Made by a program: the position numbers and the translations under genes | Shown here: positions 1 through 6,745 of the stretch, in pieces | Position numbering within the stretch: the stretch's first letter is position 1 | Layout of the letters: every line of letters starts with the position of its first letter | The notes under the pieces: generated by a model | What the model saw: only the letters and a program-made list of their open reading frames with translations | Told to the model about the DNA's origin: nothing | Databases searched by the model: none | Assembly (NCBI GenBank): GCA_948629335.1 | Contig: CAPHZB010000031.1 | Coordinates: 1-16,766 of the forward strand | Direction of reading: 5' to 3' | Length of the DNA: 16,766 bases | Origin: an uncultured Bacilli bacterium | Lineage (GTDB): Bacteria > Bacillota_I > Bacilli_A > RF39 > UBA660

Positions 1-2
1 CA

Positions 3-917
3 ACAGTACAAAATGCATTAGATGATTTATATAATAAAGCAAACTATGGAAATGCAACAGCATCACAAATATTAAAAGGAAGAACAGCTTTAGTAGGAGG
101 AAAACCAGTAACAGGAACACTTACTATTCCTACATTAGCGAGTCTTACTCCAGGGGATGCTACAAAAGAAAATATAGATGTTGGTAAAATTGCTTGGGTA
201 AATGGAGAAAAGATAGTGGGGACTGGTATACGAACTTCACAAACAGCAGATATTTTAAGATTAGGTGAATATATTAATTATACTCCTAATAAGACCTCAT
301 ATAGAATAGCAAGGGAAGATACAGGATATGAATCAGATCAAACTATTAATCCAAGTGAATTAAATTTATGGAGAGTACTTAGAAAGAATGAAGATGGGAC
401 AGTAGATTTAGTATCAGCTAATAGTTCTAATGAAACAGTAATTATTGCAGGCGAAACAGGGTATCAATATTATATTGGAACATTAAATGAAATAGCAAGA
501 GCATATGAAAACAGTTTATATACGGTGGGGTCAAGACATTTAGGGTATGATCCAAAAGTAGCAGAAGAATATTGTATCGATGGTGTTTCTTCATGTCCCG
601 AAGATAAGGGATATGAAACAGATATAGCCTTAATGGAAGGTGCTCATATTTCATTGAGTGTTGCTGGGGATTATGATTGTAGTAGGATAGTTTACTATCT
701 AGCCTCTCGTTTTGGTGTGGGTCTCTCCGATTCTTTTCATGTAAATGGTGTTGCTAGAGGTGATTGCGCAGGAGAGATTGGATGGCATGTAACTACTGGT
801 ATGAGGCTTAATCCTTCTACTGGTTTAAGAGTGCGTCCAGTAGTGACGTTGCGTTCAGATTTGAAATATAAATCAGGCTTTGGTACTGCGACTAATCCAG
901 TAGTACTTAGTTCATGA
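3..917 (+). CDS. Partial secreted/fibre-like protein with C-terminal 'RPVVTL' domain (5' end outside window)
   Basis: The frame is open from base 3, so the gene starts before the window; a GTG at 216 lies inside a repeat and is not the real start. About 304 residues are visible. It opens with TVQNALDDLYNKA, followed by two related units of the form (G)K/R-x-A-x-V-x-G-x-x-V-x-G-T (ILKGRTALVGGKPVTGT near 81-122 and VGKIAWVNGEKIVGT near 180-224), a motif I associate with phage-fibre-like and pseudopilin-like surface proteins. The rest carries LNLWRVLRKNEDGTVDLVSA and ends in YYLASRFGVG ... LRVRPVVTLRSDL. That layout matches a widespread domain of uncertain function in gut Bacillota surface proteins (DUF6273-like, by recall). 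Residues near 575-600 include two cysteines. A signal or prepilin-like N-terminus cannot be seen. Function is unknown; surface or extracellular location is inferred. A terminator follows at once, so it is the last gene of its unit. Confidence 0.75.
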   Translation, partial: TVQNALDDLYNKANYGNATASQILKGRTALVGGKPVTGTLTIPTLASLTPGDATKENIDVGKIAWVNGEKIVGTGIRTSQTADILRLGEYINYTPNKTSYRIAREDTGYESDQTINPSELNLWRVLRKNEDGTVDLVSANSSNETVIIAGETGYQYYIGTLNEIARAYENSLYTVGSRHLGYDPKVAEEYCIDGVSSCPEDKGYETDIALMEGAHISLSVAGDYDCSRIVYYLASRFGVGLSDSFHVNGVARGDCAGEIGWHVTTGMRLNPSTGLRVRPVVTLRSDLKYKSGFGTATNPVVLSS

Positions 918-947
918 AAAAATTTAGAAAAACTCTAAATTTTTTTT
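917..947 (+). terminator. Rho-independent terminator after the partial surface-protein gene
   Basis: A perfect 12-bp stem, AAAAAATTTAGA (917-928) with TCTAAATTTTTT (934-945), has a 5-base loop and runs into a T-tract to 947. It begins at the last base of the stop codon. The stem is AT-rich but its inner part (TTTAGA/TCTAAA) holds two G-C pairs. The same core recurs in the terminator at 16673-16698. Confidence 0.8.
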
Positions 948-961
948 ATATGCTAATTTCG

Positions 962-990
962 TTCTATCCTTATGTTTAATAGCATACTTT
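962..990 (+). promoter_or_regulatory. Possible sporulation (sigma-E-like) promoter of the spoVID-ysxE unit
   Basis: CATACTTT at 983-990 resembles the sigma-E -10 element (CATACAAT class), and TTCTATCC at 962-969 is a poor candidate -35 at a suitable distance. Bacillus spoVID is known to belong to the sigma-E mother-cell regulon, which supports looking for one here, but the -35 is weak. A good SD (AAGGAG, about 995-1000) follows before the ATG at 1010. Confidence 0.3.
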
Positions 991-1009
991 TAATTAAGGA
1001 GATGATGTT

Positions 1010-1711
1010 ATGAAAAAAATAGTTCCCTTTAAAAAAGATTTAATGTTTAAAACAGATGTTTTGGAAATCATTAGTATTTCATTAGAACATACTTTGAGCA
1101 TCAAAGATTCTTCTTTAATCAGCGGGAATTTTTTAATCAGTGGAGACTATCGTGTTACAGAAAATTCTACTTCTTTAGAAAAATTTTCTTATGAAGTTCC
1201 ATTTGAAATACATATGGATGATAAGTATATTTTAAGTAATGCGACAATTGATATTGATGATTTTTATTATGAGATTATTAATAATAAAGTATTGTCGGTA
1301 AGTATTGATGTTTGTATTGACAAATTAGAAGAGAAAAAGATAGAGGAAAAAATAGAGGTGAGGGAAGAAATGACAGAAAGTGTAAAAGAAGTACAAGAAA
1401 AAATACAGGAAGTAGAAGTTAAGGAAGAAGTAAAAGAAGAATGTGAAAGAAAGGAAGAGGTTGTGGAAAAAGTTGAACCAAAAGAAAGATGTATTGAACT
1501 AGAAGATACACCACTTACTTCTATAAAAGAGGCAACTACAGAAGTTTATAAGAGTTATAAAGTTTATATTGTAAGAGAAGGCGATACAATAGAATCCATT
1601 TTAGATAGATATCATATGACAAAAAGTGACTTAGAAGATTATAATGATTTAACAAATATTGCCATTAACGATAAAATTCTAATTCCATTTATCAATGAAA
1701 CAGCTTCATGA
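1010..1711 (+). CDS. spoVID: SpoVID-like spore coat morphogenesis protein with C-terminal LysM
   Basis: The 233-residue protein has three parts. Residues 1-105 form a beta-rich N-terminal domain (ISGNFLISGDYRVTENS, then YEVPFEIHMDDKYI). Residues 106-165 are a Glu/Lys-rich low-complexity linker, and 184-227 are a LysM domain (YKVYIVREGDTIESILDRYH ... INDKILIPF). This matches Bacillus SpoVID, which organises spore coat encasement from the mother cell, with an N-terminal domain for encasement and a C-terminal LysM that binds spore surface or peptidoglycan. The protein is far shorter than the Bacillus one because the acidic linker is short. The SD is AAGGAG with about 9 bases to the ATG. The 3' end overlaps the next gene by 17 bases, and that gene is ysxE-like, the same order as spoVID-ysxE in Bacillus; this context strengthens both calls. 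A generic LysM protein with a related N-terminal domain is the alternative. Confidence 0.72.
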   Translation: MKKIVPFKKDLMFKTDVLEIISISLEHTLSIKDSSLISGNFLISGDYRVTENSTSLEKFSYEVPFEIHMDDKYILSNATIDIDDFYYEIINNKVLSVSIDVCIDKLEEKKIEEKIEVREEMTESVKEVQEKIQEVEVKEEVKEECERKEEVVEKVEPKERCIELEDTPLTSIKEATTEVYKSYKVYIVREGDTIESILDRYHMTKSDLEDYNDLTNIAINDKILIPFINETAS

Positions 1712-2591
1712 TTTTTTAAAAAAAAACAATTTAAAACCCACACGTTATGAAAAAGCAGGAAAAGTTTATTTTATCGATGTTGATGGAAATACTTATGCTG
1801 TAAAGAAAAAGAATGAATATAGAGGAGATATTTATGGGTATTTGACTTCTAGGCATTTTAACTATTACCCTGAAATTTTAACAGAAGATGAGGATTATGA
1901 AGTAACTCCTTATATTGAAAATATTGATTATCCAGAAGAACAGAAAATAATGGATTTAATTGATCTGGTTGCTTTACTTCATAGTAAAACTACTTTTTAT
2001 AAAGAAATAGAAGTGGATTATTTTAAAAAAATGTATGAAGATATTTCTGGGAATATAGAACATCTAGAAGAATATTATAGTGATATGATTGATATGATTG
2101 AAAAAGAAATTTATCCTTCTCCTCCCAGTTACCTTTTAGCGCGAAATATCAGTCTTTTGTTCTCTGCTCTTTATTATGCAAGGGAAAATTTAGAAACATG
2201 GTATGAGCTTGTTCAAAGTAAGCATAGAGCAAGATTTGTAGTTCTGCATAACAATCTAAAATTGGATCATTTTATTAAAAATCATAGTGCTTATCTTACA
2301 AGTTGGAACCAAGCGAGAATTGACATACCTATATTTGATTTATATAAGTTATATAAAAATCATGCATTAGAACTTGACTTTGAATTACTTCTCCGGGAAT
2401 ATGAAAAAAAATATCCCCTCTTAGAAGAGGAGAGAATGTTGCTTTTCATTTTAATTATAATTCCCCCAAAATTAGAATTCGAGGAATCTATGTTTGACAC
2501 TTGTAACCATTTTACGCATGAAATTGATCTTTTATATAAATGTTCAAAATGGATAAATTCATATGGTAAACCAAAAGAACAAAGCACTTAA
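1695..2591 (+). CDS. ysxE: YsxE/CotS-family kinase-fold spore coat protein, probably catalytically degenerate
   Basis: The 298-residue protein looks like the aminoglycoside-phosphotransferase/CotS-type kinase fold found in spore coat proteins (CotS, CotI, YutH, YsxE). The N-terminal lobe has GKVYFIDVDGNTYAVKKK (22-39), a likely ATP-lobe hairpin with K37-K39, and the middle has the helix LVALLHSKTT (91-100). The catalytic loop is LHNNLKLDHF (184-193): H185 is present, but the usual Asp of HGD is N187. The metal-binding Asp motif is replaced by SWNQA (203-207), while PIFDLYKLY (212-220) fits the following 'P-x-x-D-L' element. It is probably a pseudokinase. The start overlaps the SpoVID-like gene by 17 bases without a clear SD, which suggests translational coupling. 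Family placement rests on fold-like motifs and gene order. Confidence 0.65.
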   Translation: MKQLHDFLKKNNLKPTRYEKAGKVYFIDVDGNTYAVKKKNEYRGDIYGYLTSRHFNYYPEILTEDEDYEVTPYIENIDYPEEQKIMDLIDLVALLHSKTTFYKEIEVDYFKKMYEDISGNIEHLEEYYSDMIDMIEKEIYPSPPSYLLARNISLLFSALYYARENLETWYELVQSKHRARFVVLHNNLKLDHFIKNHSAYLTSWNQARIDIPIFDLYKLYKNHALELDFELLLREYEKKYPLLEEERMLLFILIIIPPKLEFEESMFDTCNHFTHEIDLLYKCSKWINSYGKPKEQST

Positions 2592-2658
2592 GAATAAGAA
2601 GAAGAAAAATAGAAAAAAATTAAAGCGAGTAAGAATAAAAAAAGTTAAAACCAATTGA
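2563..2658 (+). CDS. Doubtful 31-residue very basic mini-ORF
   Basis: From the ATG at 2563 an open frame of 31 codons encodes MVNQKNKALKNKKKKNRKKL and a further basic stretch, 16 of 31 residues being Lys or Arg. It overlaps the last 29 bases of the ysxE-like gene and ends at TGA 2656-2658. There is no good SD before it. A-rich spacer DNA readily yields Lys-rich ORFs by chance, so this may be noise. Its place at the end of a sporulation unit keeps open a small DNA-binding or coat peptide. Confidence 0.2.
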   Translation: MVNQKNKALKNKKKKNRKKLKRVRIKKVKTN

Positions 2659-2673
2659 TAAAAAGCGAGGATA

Positions 2674-2805
2674 ATGAAAATGAACATACATGGATAGCAA
2701 CATCCACACCCTCTATTTCGATTACAATTATTTGGCATAGATAAATCACCTATTATAGGATATGAAAGAAATAAAAATAGTGTAGTATATATAACTAGGA
2801 GGACT
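2674..2805 (+). other. SD-preceded frame interrupted by an early amber codon (possible decayed gene start)
   Basis: GCGAGG sits just before ATG 2674. The frame reads MKMNIHG, then TAG at 2695-2697, then stays open (QHPHPLFRLQLFGIDKSPII and on) straight into the membrane-protein gene at 2806. A single TGG-to-TAG change would explain it as a longer ancestral reading frame, but 36 open codons in such DNA is not strong evidence. TAG is a normal stop elsewhere here, so readthrough is not assumed. Confidence 0.2.
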
Positions 2806-3174
2806 ATGGAAGAAAATTTAGAAAAAACATTTCAGTTATTGGATAAATGGATGGAATTAAAAAAAATTCCTAAAGAAAAACAAGAGGAATACTATCATAG
2901 ATTAATTTTTTCTTTAGAAGAGAAGGAAGGAATTTTAAGAAAAAAGTTAGTTTGTTTTACAACAGGAGGAATGTCACTCTCTGCAAGTATTTCATGTTTC
3001 CTACTTGGTAGAGACTCATTTGATATAGTATTAGCCGTTTTTCTTCTTCTGTTTGGTTTGATTGTTGGAACTATCCCACTGAATATAGAAGAGGAAGACT
3101 ATTTAGAAGATTATAAAGAAGTAGAAATTTGTAGAGAACGTATTAAGATGATTTGTTCAAAAAGAAAAGAATAG
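2806..3174 (+). CDS. Small two-helix membrane protein, unknown function
   Basis: A 122-residue protein. Residues 1-47 are charged and helical (EEKTF-like amphipathic stretch, then FSLEEKEGILRKKL). Two membrane segments follow at about 48-67 and 71-91, with a tight turn (GRDSF) between them, and then a charged cytoplasmic-type tail (92-122). It has the build of small bacterial DUF-type membrane proteins with cytoplasmic N- and C-termini. I recognise no family. The SD AGGAGG (2797-2802) is strong but only 3 bases from the ATG, closer than usual. It may be cotranscribed with the sporulation pair, though 214 bases separate them. An AT-rich hairpin follows the stop. Confidence 0.7.
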   Translation: MEENLEKTFQLLDKWMELKKIPKEKQEEYYHRLIFSLEEKEGILRKKLVCFTTGGMSLSASISCFLLGRDSFDIVLAVFLLLFGLIVGTIPLNIEEEDYLEDYKEVEICRERIKMICSKRKE

Positions 3175-3186
3175 TTTTCTTTTTTT
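3159..3186 (+). terminator. Weak AT-rich terminator overlapping the end of the small membrane-protein gene
   Basis: AAAAAGAAAA (3159-3168) pairs perfectly with TTTTCTTTTT (3175-3184), enclosing a 6-base loop that contains the stop codon, and two more T bases follow. There is only one G-C pair, so it would be a weak terminator. It lies between convergent genes. Confidence 0.4.
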
Positions 3187-3245
3187 GCGTGAGAAAATAA
3201 AAAAAGAAGTCTTCATTATTCAAATGTTATACATGAATTATTATT

Positions 3246-4121
3246 TTATTTTTGCAATTCTTCAATTTCAAAGATAGATAAAGATGTTGCTTCACAAATC
3301 TGATTTATAGGAAGTCCTATTTTAAGTAGATTACGCGCTATTTCTATTTGGCTTTCTAGCTTGCCTTCCGCTCTTCCCTCTATCTTTCCTTTTACTATGC
3401 CTTCCATCCTAGCTCCTTTTATTTGGGTGTTTCTAATTTTCTTATCCACTTTCTCAGCATCATATAGTCCTATAATTTTTTCGTCTTGACTAATTCGCTC
3501 TAATTCCTGCATTGCTTCTCTCATATATGGTTCCATATAAATATCACCCCTTAACTCATCAAAGCTTTTTACAATAAATAACATCAACATTTCTTCAAGT
3601 TCATTTAACTCTTCTTTATTGTAACATTTCTTTCTTAAATAGTCTAGGTCTATATGGTAACTTTTTAATCCCTCTTCTTCAAGTTCCCTTGTGTCCTTCT
3701 CATACATAGAAAACTCATACACTAATTTGTTTCCTTTATATTTTGTGAAATTATCGATGTTGATTTGGTTGATATCCTCTATATCTAAATAATCTTCTCC
3801 TTTATCAAAGGAATCCCCACTAATTTTATTGATATAGCGATTATTCTTGATGAATAATCCTTGATAATACTGTCCATTCATTTCACAATTTAAGATGTGT
3901 TTATCAATATCTACAACAATATCACTGCGATACCTTTTATCCTTTTTATTATTTACAGGAAATTCTTTACTTACATATGTAGCATGTAACAATTCCTCAT
4001 AGGAAATTCCCGTAATTAAATGTAGTAATTTTGCTTTATATTCTTTTGTATTATCACTTAACATAAATGCTTTAAAAACAACATCACTCGTTAACTCTAA
4101 AATATTTTTTCTTTTTGCCAT
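3246..4121 (-). CDS. Rpn-family PD-(D/E)XK nuclease/putative transposase
   Basis: The 291-residue protein begins MAKRKNILELTSDVVFKAFM, the typical 'TSDxxFKxxF' opening of the Rpn/PDDEXK nuclease family. The nuclease core is visible at SDIVVDIDKHILNCEMNGQY (66-85): D67 and E80 are candidate metal ligands, and the usual E-x-Q is E-M-N here (N82). Residues 150-210 match the family's helical second half. The C-terminus has the Gly/Glu-rich periodic region 'EGIVKGKIEGRAEGKLE' (240-256) and ends in a helix pair (ARNLLKIGLPINQICEATSL) resembling a small HTH, both usual for the family. Rpn proteins promote RecA-independent recombination in E. coli as DNA endonucleases, and related loci have been linked to phage defence or mobility. 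It is a lone gene convergent with the membrane protein. The SD AGAGGTG is good but lies in a predicted hairpin (4128-4159). No flanking terminal repeats are visible. Confidence 0.85.
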   Translation of the reverse strand: MAKRKNILELTSDVVFKAFMLSDNTKEYKAKLLHLITGISYEELLHATYVSKEFPVNNKKDKRYRSDIVVDIDKHILNCEMNGQYYQGLFIKNNRYINKISGDSFDKGEDYLDIEDINQINIDNFTKYKGNKLVYEFSMYEKDTRELEEEGLKSYHIDLDYLRKKCYNKEELNELEEMLMLFIVKSFDELRGDIYMEPYMREAMQELERISQDEKIIGLYDAEKVDKKIRNTQIKGARMEGIVKGKIEGRAEGKLESQIEIARNLLKIGLPINQICEATSLSIFEIEELQK

Positions 4122-4127
4122 TCTATC

Positions 4128-4159
4128 ACCTCTAAAATCAACATAGCAGATTTAGAGGT
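4128..4159 (-). promoter_or_regulatory. Leader hairpin predicted to hide the SD of the Rpn-type gene
   Basis: Read on the minus strand, ACCTCTAAATC (4159-4149), a 9-base loop, then GATTTTAGAGGT (4139-4128) form an 11-bp stem with one bulged U. The 3' arm contains the Shine-Dalgarno AGAGGT, 6 bases before the ATG at 4121. Folding would block ribosome entry. The pairing is seen in the sequence; the regulatory role is inferred. Confidence 0.5.
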
Positions 4160-4206
4160 AAATTCCTTCTTATTTTTAGAAAAAATAAACTCTATTTGAT
4201 ATTTTG

Positions 4207-4239
4207 AATAATGTCACACAGAAAAAGGTGACAATTATT
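4207..4239. repeat. Inverted repeat, possible operator
   Basis: AATAATGTCAC (4207-4217) and GTGACAATTATT (4228-4239) are inverted copies with one extra A, separated by 10 bases. There is no T-tract on either strand, so it is not a terminator. On the minus strand TTGTCA inside the repeat could be a -35 for the Rpn gene, which would place the repeat over that promoter. This is tentative. Confidence 0.4.
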
Positions 4240-4334
4240 TAAAACATATAACTTGTTATTACAGGTTACTAGCAATACAAATTAGGATAGTATATAGATA
4301 GATTAATTGTGAATTTTAATGATAAATATGAATT

Positions 4335-4360
4335 AAAAAGTATAAAAACATACTTTTTTT
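4335..4360 (+). terminator. Terminator-like hairpin upstream of the pilus locus
   Basis: AAAAAGTAT (4335-4343) and ATACTTTTT (4350-4358) form a perfect 9-bp stem with a 6-base loop, followed by two more T. No gene lies immediately upstream on the plus strand, so it could end a short leader or small RNA. It has one G-C pair and is weak. Confidence 0.35.
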
Positions 4361-4375
4361 CTTTACCTTCTTTAT

Positions 4376-4404
4376 TTTTTATTGTTTCTGTTATATACTA
4401 TACT
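4376..4404 (+). promoter_or_regulatory. Candidate promoter of the pilus locus (two overlapping TATACT boxes)
   Basis: TATACT occurs twice in overlapping fashion (4394-4399 and 4399-4404), a good -10 sequence about 30 bases before the ATG at 4432. The upstream -35 is poor (T-rich, TTTATT-like). AAGGAG follows, 7 bases from the ATG. Rated on the -10 only. Confidence 0.4.
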
Positions 4405-4431
4405 TAGTAAGAATAAATAAGGAGAAGTCAT

Positions 4432-6018
4432 ATGGTACTAAGAAAACCCCTAGCTTTTTTAATAAAACATTTTAAATTAATACATTTTTTTCTAGTTGTA
4501 ATCTGTATTTTTTTGATTTATAAAACGAGCAATATTCTTGTTTTCTTTAATGAATATATCTCTTCAAATACAGGCGTATTAACCACACAAGTAGCATCTA
4601 TTTACATAACGCCACTCATGTATTTTTTAGTTCTTCTGATGATGAGTGGTTCTGCCTTGATACTGACAATTTTAAAATTAAAAGATAAACCAATCAAGTT
4701 TTATATTTTTAATATATTTTCTTTTGTACTTGTTTTAGCTATCTTTTTATATAGCTATAGTATGCTTGTAACTTTAGAAGAAAAGCTAGTGGAATTACAA
4801 ACACTAGAACTAAGCAGAGATTTATTAGTTATTGCACTTTTACTAGAAAATATGTCTTTAATATGGCTTGGTGTACGAGCTGTTGGTTTTGATATTAAAA
4901 GCTTCCATTTTAATGAAAACTTAGATGAACTTCAAATTTCAGAACAAGACAATGAAGAATTTGAAGTAGATTTGGAAGTAGACAAACATTTATACACAAG
5001 ATATTATCGTAAAATAAAGCGTTTCATCAAATATATGCTTAAGGAAAACAAACTGCTAGTCACTCTTTCCTTTTTAGTTGTTATTGGAATTTCCTGCTAT
5101 ATTGTTTACTTAAATCAAGGTGTTTATGAAGAAGAATTAACAATAAATCAATCATTTAGAACAAATGAATTTGTAATTAACATTGAAAATAGTTATTATA
5201 CAACTACTGATTATGAGGGAAATATTTTGAAAAAAGGAAAGGGATTCGTTCTTTTAAAAGTAAATATTAAAAATGGAACATCTATTAAAAAGGTATTTAA
5301 AACAGGAAGACTATCTTTAATGATTAATAATCAGGCTTATCATACAACAGAAGAGTATAAGGATAGACTTACTGATTTAGGATATACATATCTTTCTGAA
5401 GAAATTTCGAGTGCGGGAAAAACTTATCTACTTGCTTTTGAAATACCAGATACAATAAAAAATAAAAAAATGGTTTTAAAATACGTAGATACAAATGATA
5501 AGGAGATTCGTATTGATGTATCACCACTTGATTTGACTGAGACAAGAAAAGGAACGACAATTGCTGTAACGGGGGATATGGAATTTAGTAATACTCCAAT
5601 TCGTAATAGTGTTTTAAATATACAAGAAGTAGCAATAGCAAATGAGTTTAAAATTCAATACAATTATTGTTATGATCAAAACAATTGTTATGATTCTTAT
5701 GAATATATAAAAACGACAACAGGTGATTGGACAACAAAAACCTTGTTAAAGATAGTAGGAACGTTAAAGATGGATGAAACGTTAAATACAGCACTTAATT
5801 CAAATATTCATAAATTTATTCAGTATTATGGACAAGTGGAATACAAAATAAAAGGACAGACCAAAGTAATAAAAGGAAGTTTTAAAAGAGTTTATCCATT
5901 AAAAACAGAAAATAAAAATGAATACTATATTGAGGTGGATAAAGATGTACTTTCTGCAGAAGAAGTGAGTTTAGTTTTTAATATAAGAGGTTATATTTAC
6001 ACATATCGGTTAAAATAG
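4432..6018 (+). CDS. Five-helix membrane protein with large extracellular beta region, first gene of the pilus locus
   Basis: A 528-residue protein with the SD AAGGAG 7 bases upstream. Membrane segments are near 16-38, 58-82, 89-113, 130-152 and 207-227; an acidic cytoplasmic-type stretch (160-185) and a basic helix (190-205) lie between the fourth and fifth. Residues 230-528 appear extracellular and beta-rich. The stretch 235-365 (GKGFVLLKVNIKNGTSIKKV ... AGKTYLLAFEIPDTIKNKKM) resembles DUF4352/telokin-like Ig-type domains, and 372-528 looks like a second, different beta domain with C413 and C419. I recognise no full-length family. It precedes the secreted protein gene by 59 bases on the same strand, so an accessory or surface-exposed part of the pilus apparatus is inferred. 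A separate transcription unit is possible. Confidence 0.7.
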   Translation: MVLRKPLAFLIKHFKLIHFFLVVICIFLIYKTSNILVFFNEYISSNTGVLTTQVASIYITPLMYFLVLLMMSGSALILTILKLKDKPIKFYIFNIFSFVLVLAIFLYSYSMLVTLEEKLVELQTLELSRDLLVIALLLENMSLIWLGVRAVGFDIKSFHFNENLDELQISEQDNEEFEVDLEVDKHLYTRYYRKIKRFIKYMLKENKLLVTLSFLVVIGISCYIVYLNQGVYEEELTINQSFRTNEFVINIENSYYTTTDYEGNILKKGKGFVLLKVNIKNGTSIKKVFKTGRLSLMINNQAYHTTEEYKDRLTDLGYTYLSEEISSAGKTYLLAFEIPDTIKNKKMVLKYVDTNDKEIRIDVSPLDLTETRKGTTIAVTGDMEFSNTPIRNSVLNIQEVAIANEFKIQYNYCYDQNNCYDSYEYIKTTTGDWTTKTLLKIVGTLKMDETLNTALNSNIHKFIQYYGQVEYKIKGQTKVIKGSFKRVYPLKTENKNEYYIEVDKDVLSAEEVSLVFNIRGYIYTYRLK

Positions 6019-6077
6019 TAAAAAAAATGTAAAAAAATAGAGAAGTTATGTTAAAATGAGAGGGAAGGGATGATTCT

Positions 6078-6731
6078 ATGAAAAAGTATAGGAAATTATT
6101 TATAATACTTGTCTTATTCGTGTTTTGTCCTAAAAACGTAAAAGCACTATTATGTGAAAATGTTGATAAAGTAAGATATCAGGATTTAGCAAAGAATATT
6201 TCTTATAGTTATGATGCTGTAGAAAAAAATGGAAATGTCAAATTTACAGTTACTTTTTCTAATATTCCAGAGCATTTTGCAATCAAAAATGTAAATCGTA
6301 ATGAATGGTATAGTTATAAAAACAGTGAATTAAAAATAGCAAATTTAGAGTCTAATAAAAATTATCGATTTGATATTTATGTAGAATCAGATGATGGTTG
6401 TGACAATATTTCCTTATATACGTTTAATATTAATTTACCTTATTATAATAAGTATTATACAGATTCTTTATGCAAAGGTATTGAACAATATAAATTATGC
6501 CAAAAGTGGATTAATGCTCAATATACATATGAGGAATGGAAGATACAAGTAAATAAATATAGGGATAGTTTAGAACAATCAAGAATACCAACAGAAGAAG
6601 AAAATCAACAATCTTGGATGGAAAAAATAATAGAATTTTATGGGAAAACGTATTATATTATTCTACCTTTAATTATTGGAATTGGTGGATTAATCATATT
6701 CGTATATAATAGAAAAAAAGATTTATTTTAG
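6078..6731 (+). CDS. Secreted single-anchor protein with Fn3/Ig-like domain
   Basis: A 217-residue protein. The signal peptide is 1-23 (KLFIILVLFVFCPKN, cleavage likely after VKA). Residues 40-120 look like one beta-sandwich (VKFTVTFSNIPEHF ... LKIANLESNKNYRFDIYVES, like an Fn3 'L-x-x-N-x-x-Y-x-x-x-I-x' strand). A Cys-containing linker (C108, C132, C141) and a charged helix follow. A C-terminal membrane helix (190-210) is followed by RKKDLF, so the bulk is outside the cell. There is no LPXTG sorting motif before the helix. Its stop lies 14 bases before the start of the giant Cys-rich gene, which points to cotranscription and a joint role, perhaps as a membrane tether for its neighbour (inference). 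Close homologues are not recognised. Confidence 0.7.
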   Translation: MKKYRKLFIILVLFVFCPKNVKALLCENVDKVRYQDLAKNISYSYDAVEKNGNVKFTVTFSNIPEHFAIKNVNRNEWYSYKNSELKIANLESNKNYRFDIYVESDDGCDNISLYTFNINLPYYNKYYTDSLCKGIEQYKLCQKWINAQYTYEEWKIQVNKYRDSLEQSRIPTEEENQQSWMEKIIEFYGKTYYIILPLIIGIGGLIIFVYNRKKDLF

Positions 6732-6745
6732 GAGGTGAAGTTTTA

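Larger units (their letters stand above)
4122..4431. other. 310-base divergent intergenic region without a gene
   Basis: No convincing ORF or structural RNA is seen. It contains the Rpn leader hairpin (4128-4159), an AT-only hairpin (4170-4188), an 11-bp inverted repeat (4207-4239), a terminator-like hairpin (4335-4360) and a long pyrimidine tract (4353-4380) before the pilus locus. It must hold promoters for both divergent genes. Confidence 0.7.

Noticed and set aside
216..917. Gene starting at the GTG at 216
   Set aside because: The frame is open from base 3 and the residues upstream continue the same repeat pattern, so the gene begins outside the window.
2695..2697. TAG readthrough (recoded amber codon)
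   Set aside because: TAG ends several well-defined genes here (3174, 6018, 10021, 16672), so recoding is not supported.
3246..4160. Complete insertion sequence around the Rpn-type gene
   Set aside because: No terminal inverted repeats or target duplications were found at either side; the inverted repeats nearby lie only in the upstream leader.
6634..6731. LPXTG sorting signal in the 6078 protein
   Set aside because: The C-terminal helix and RKKDLF tail are present, but no LPXTG-like motif precedes them, so it is read as a plain membrane anchor.
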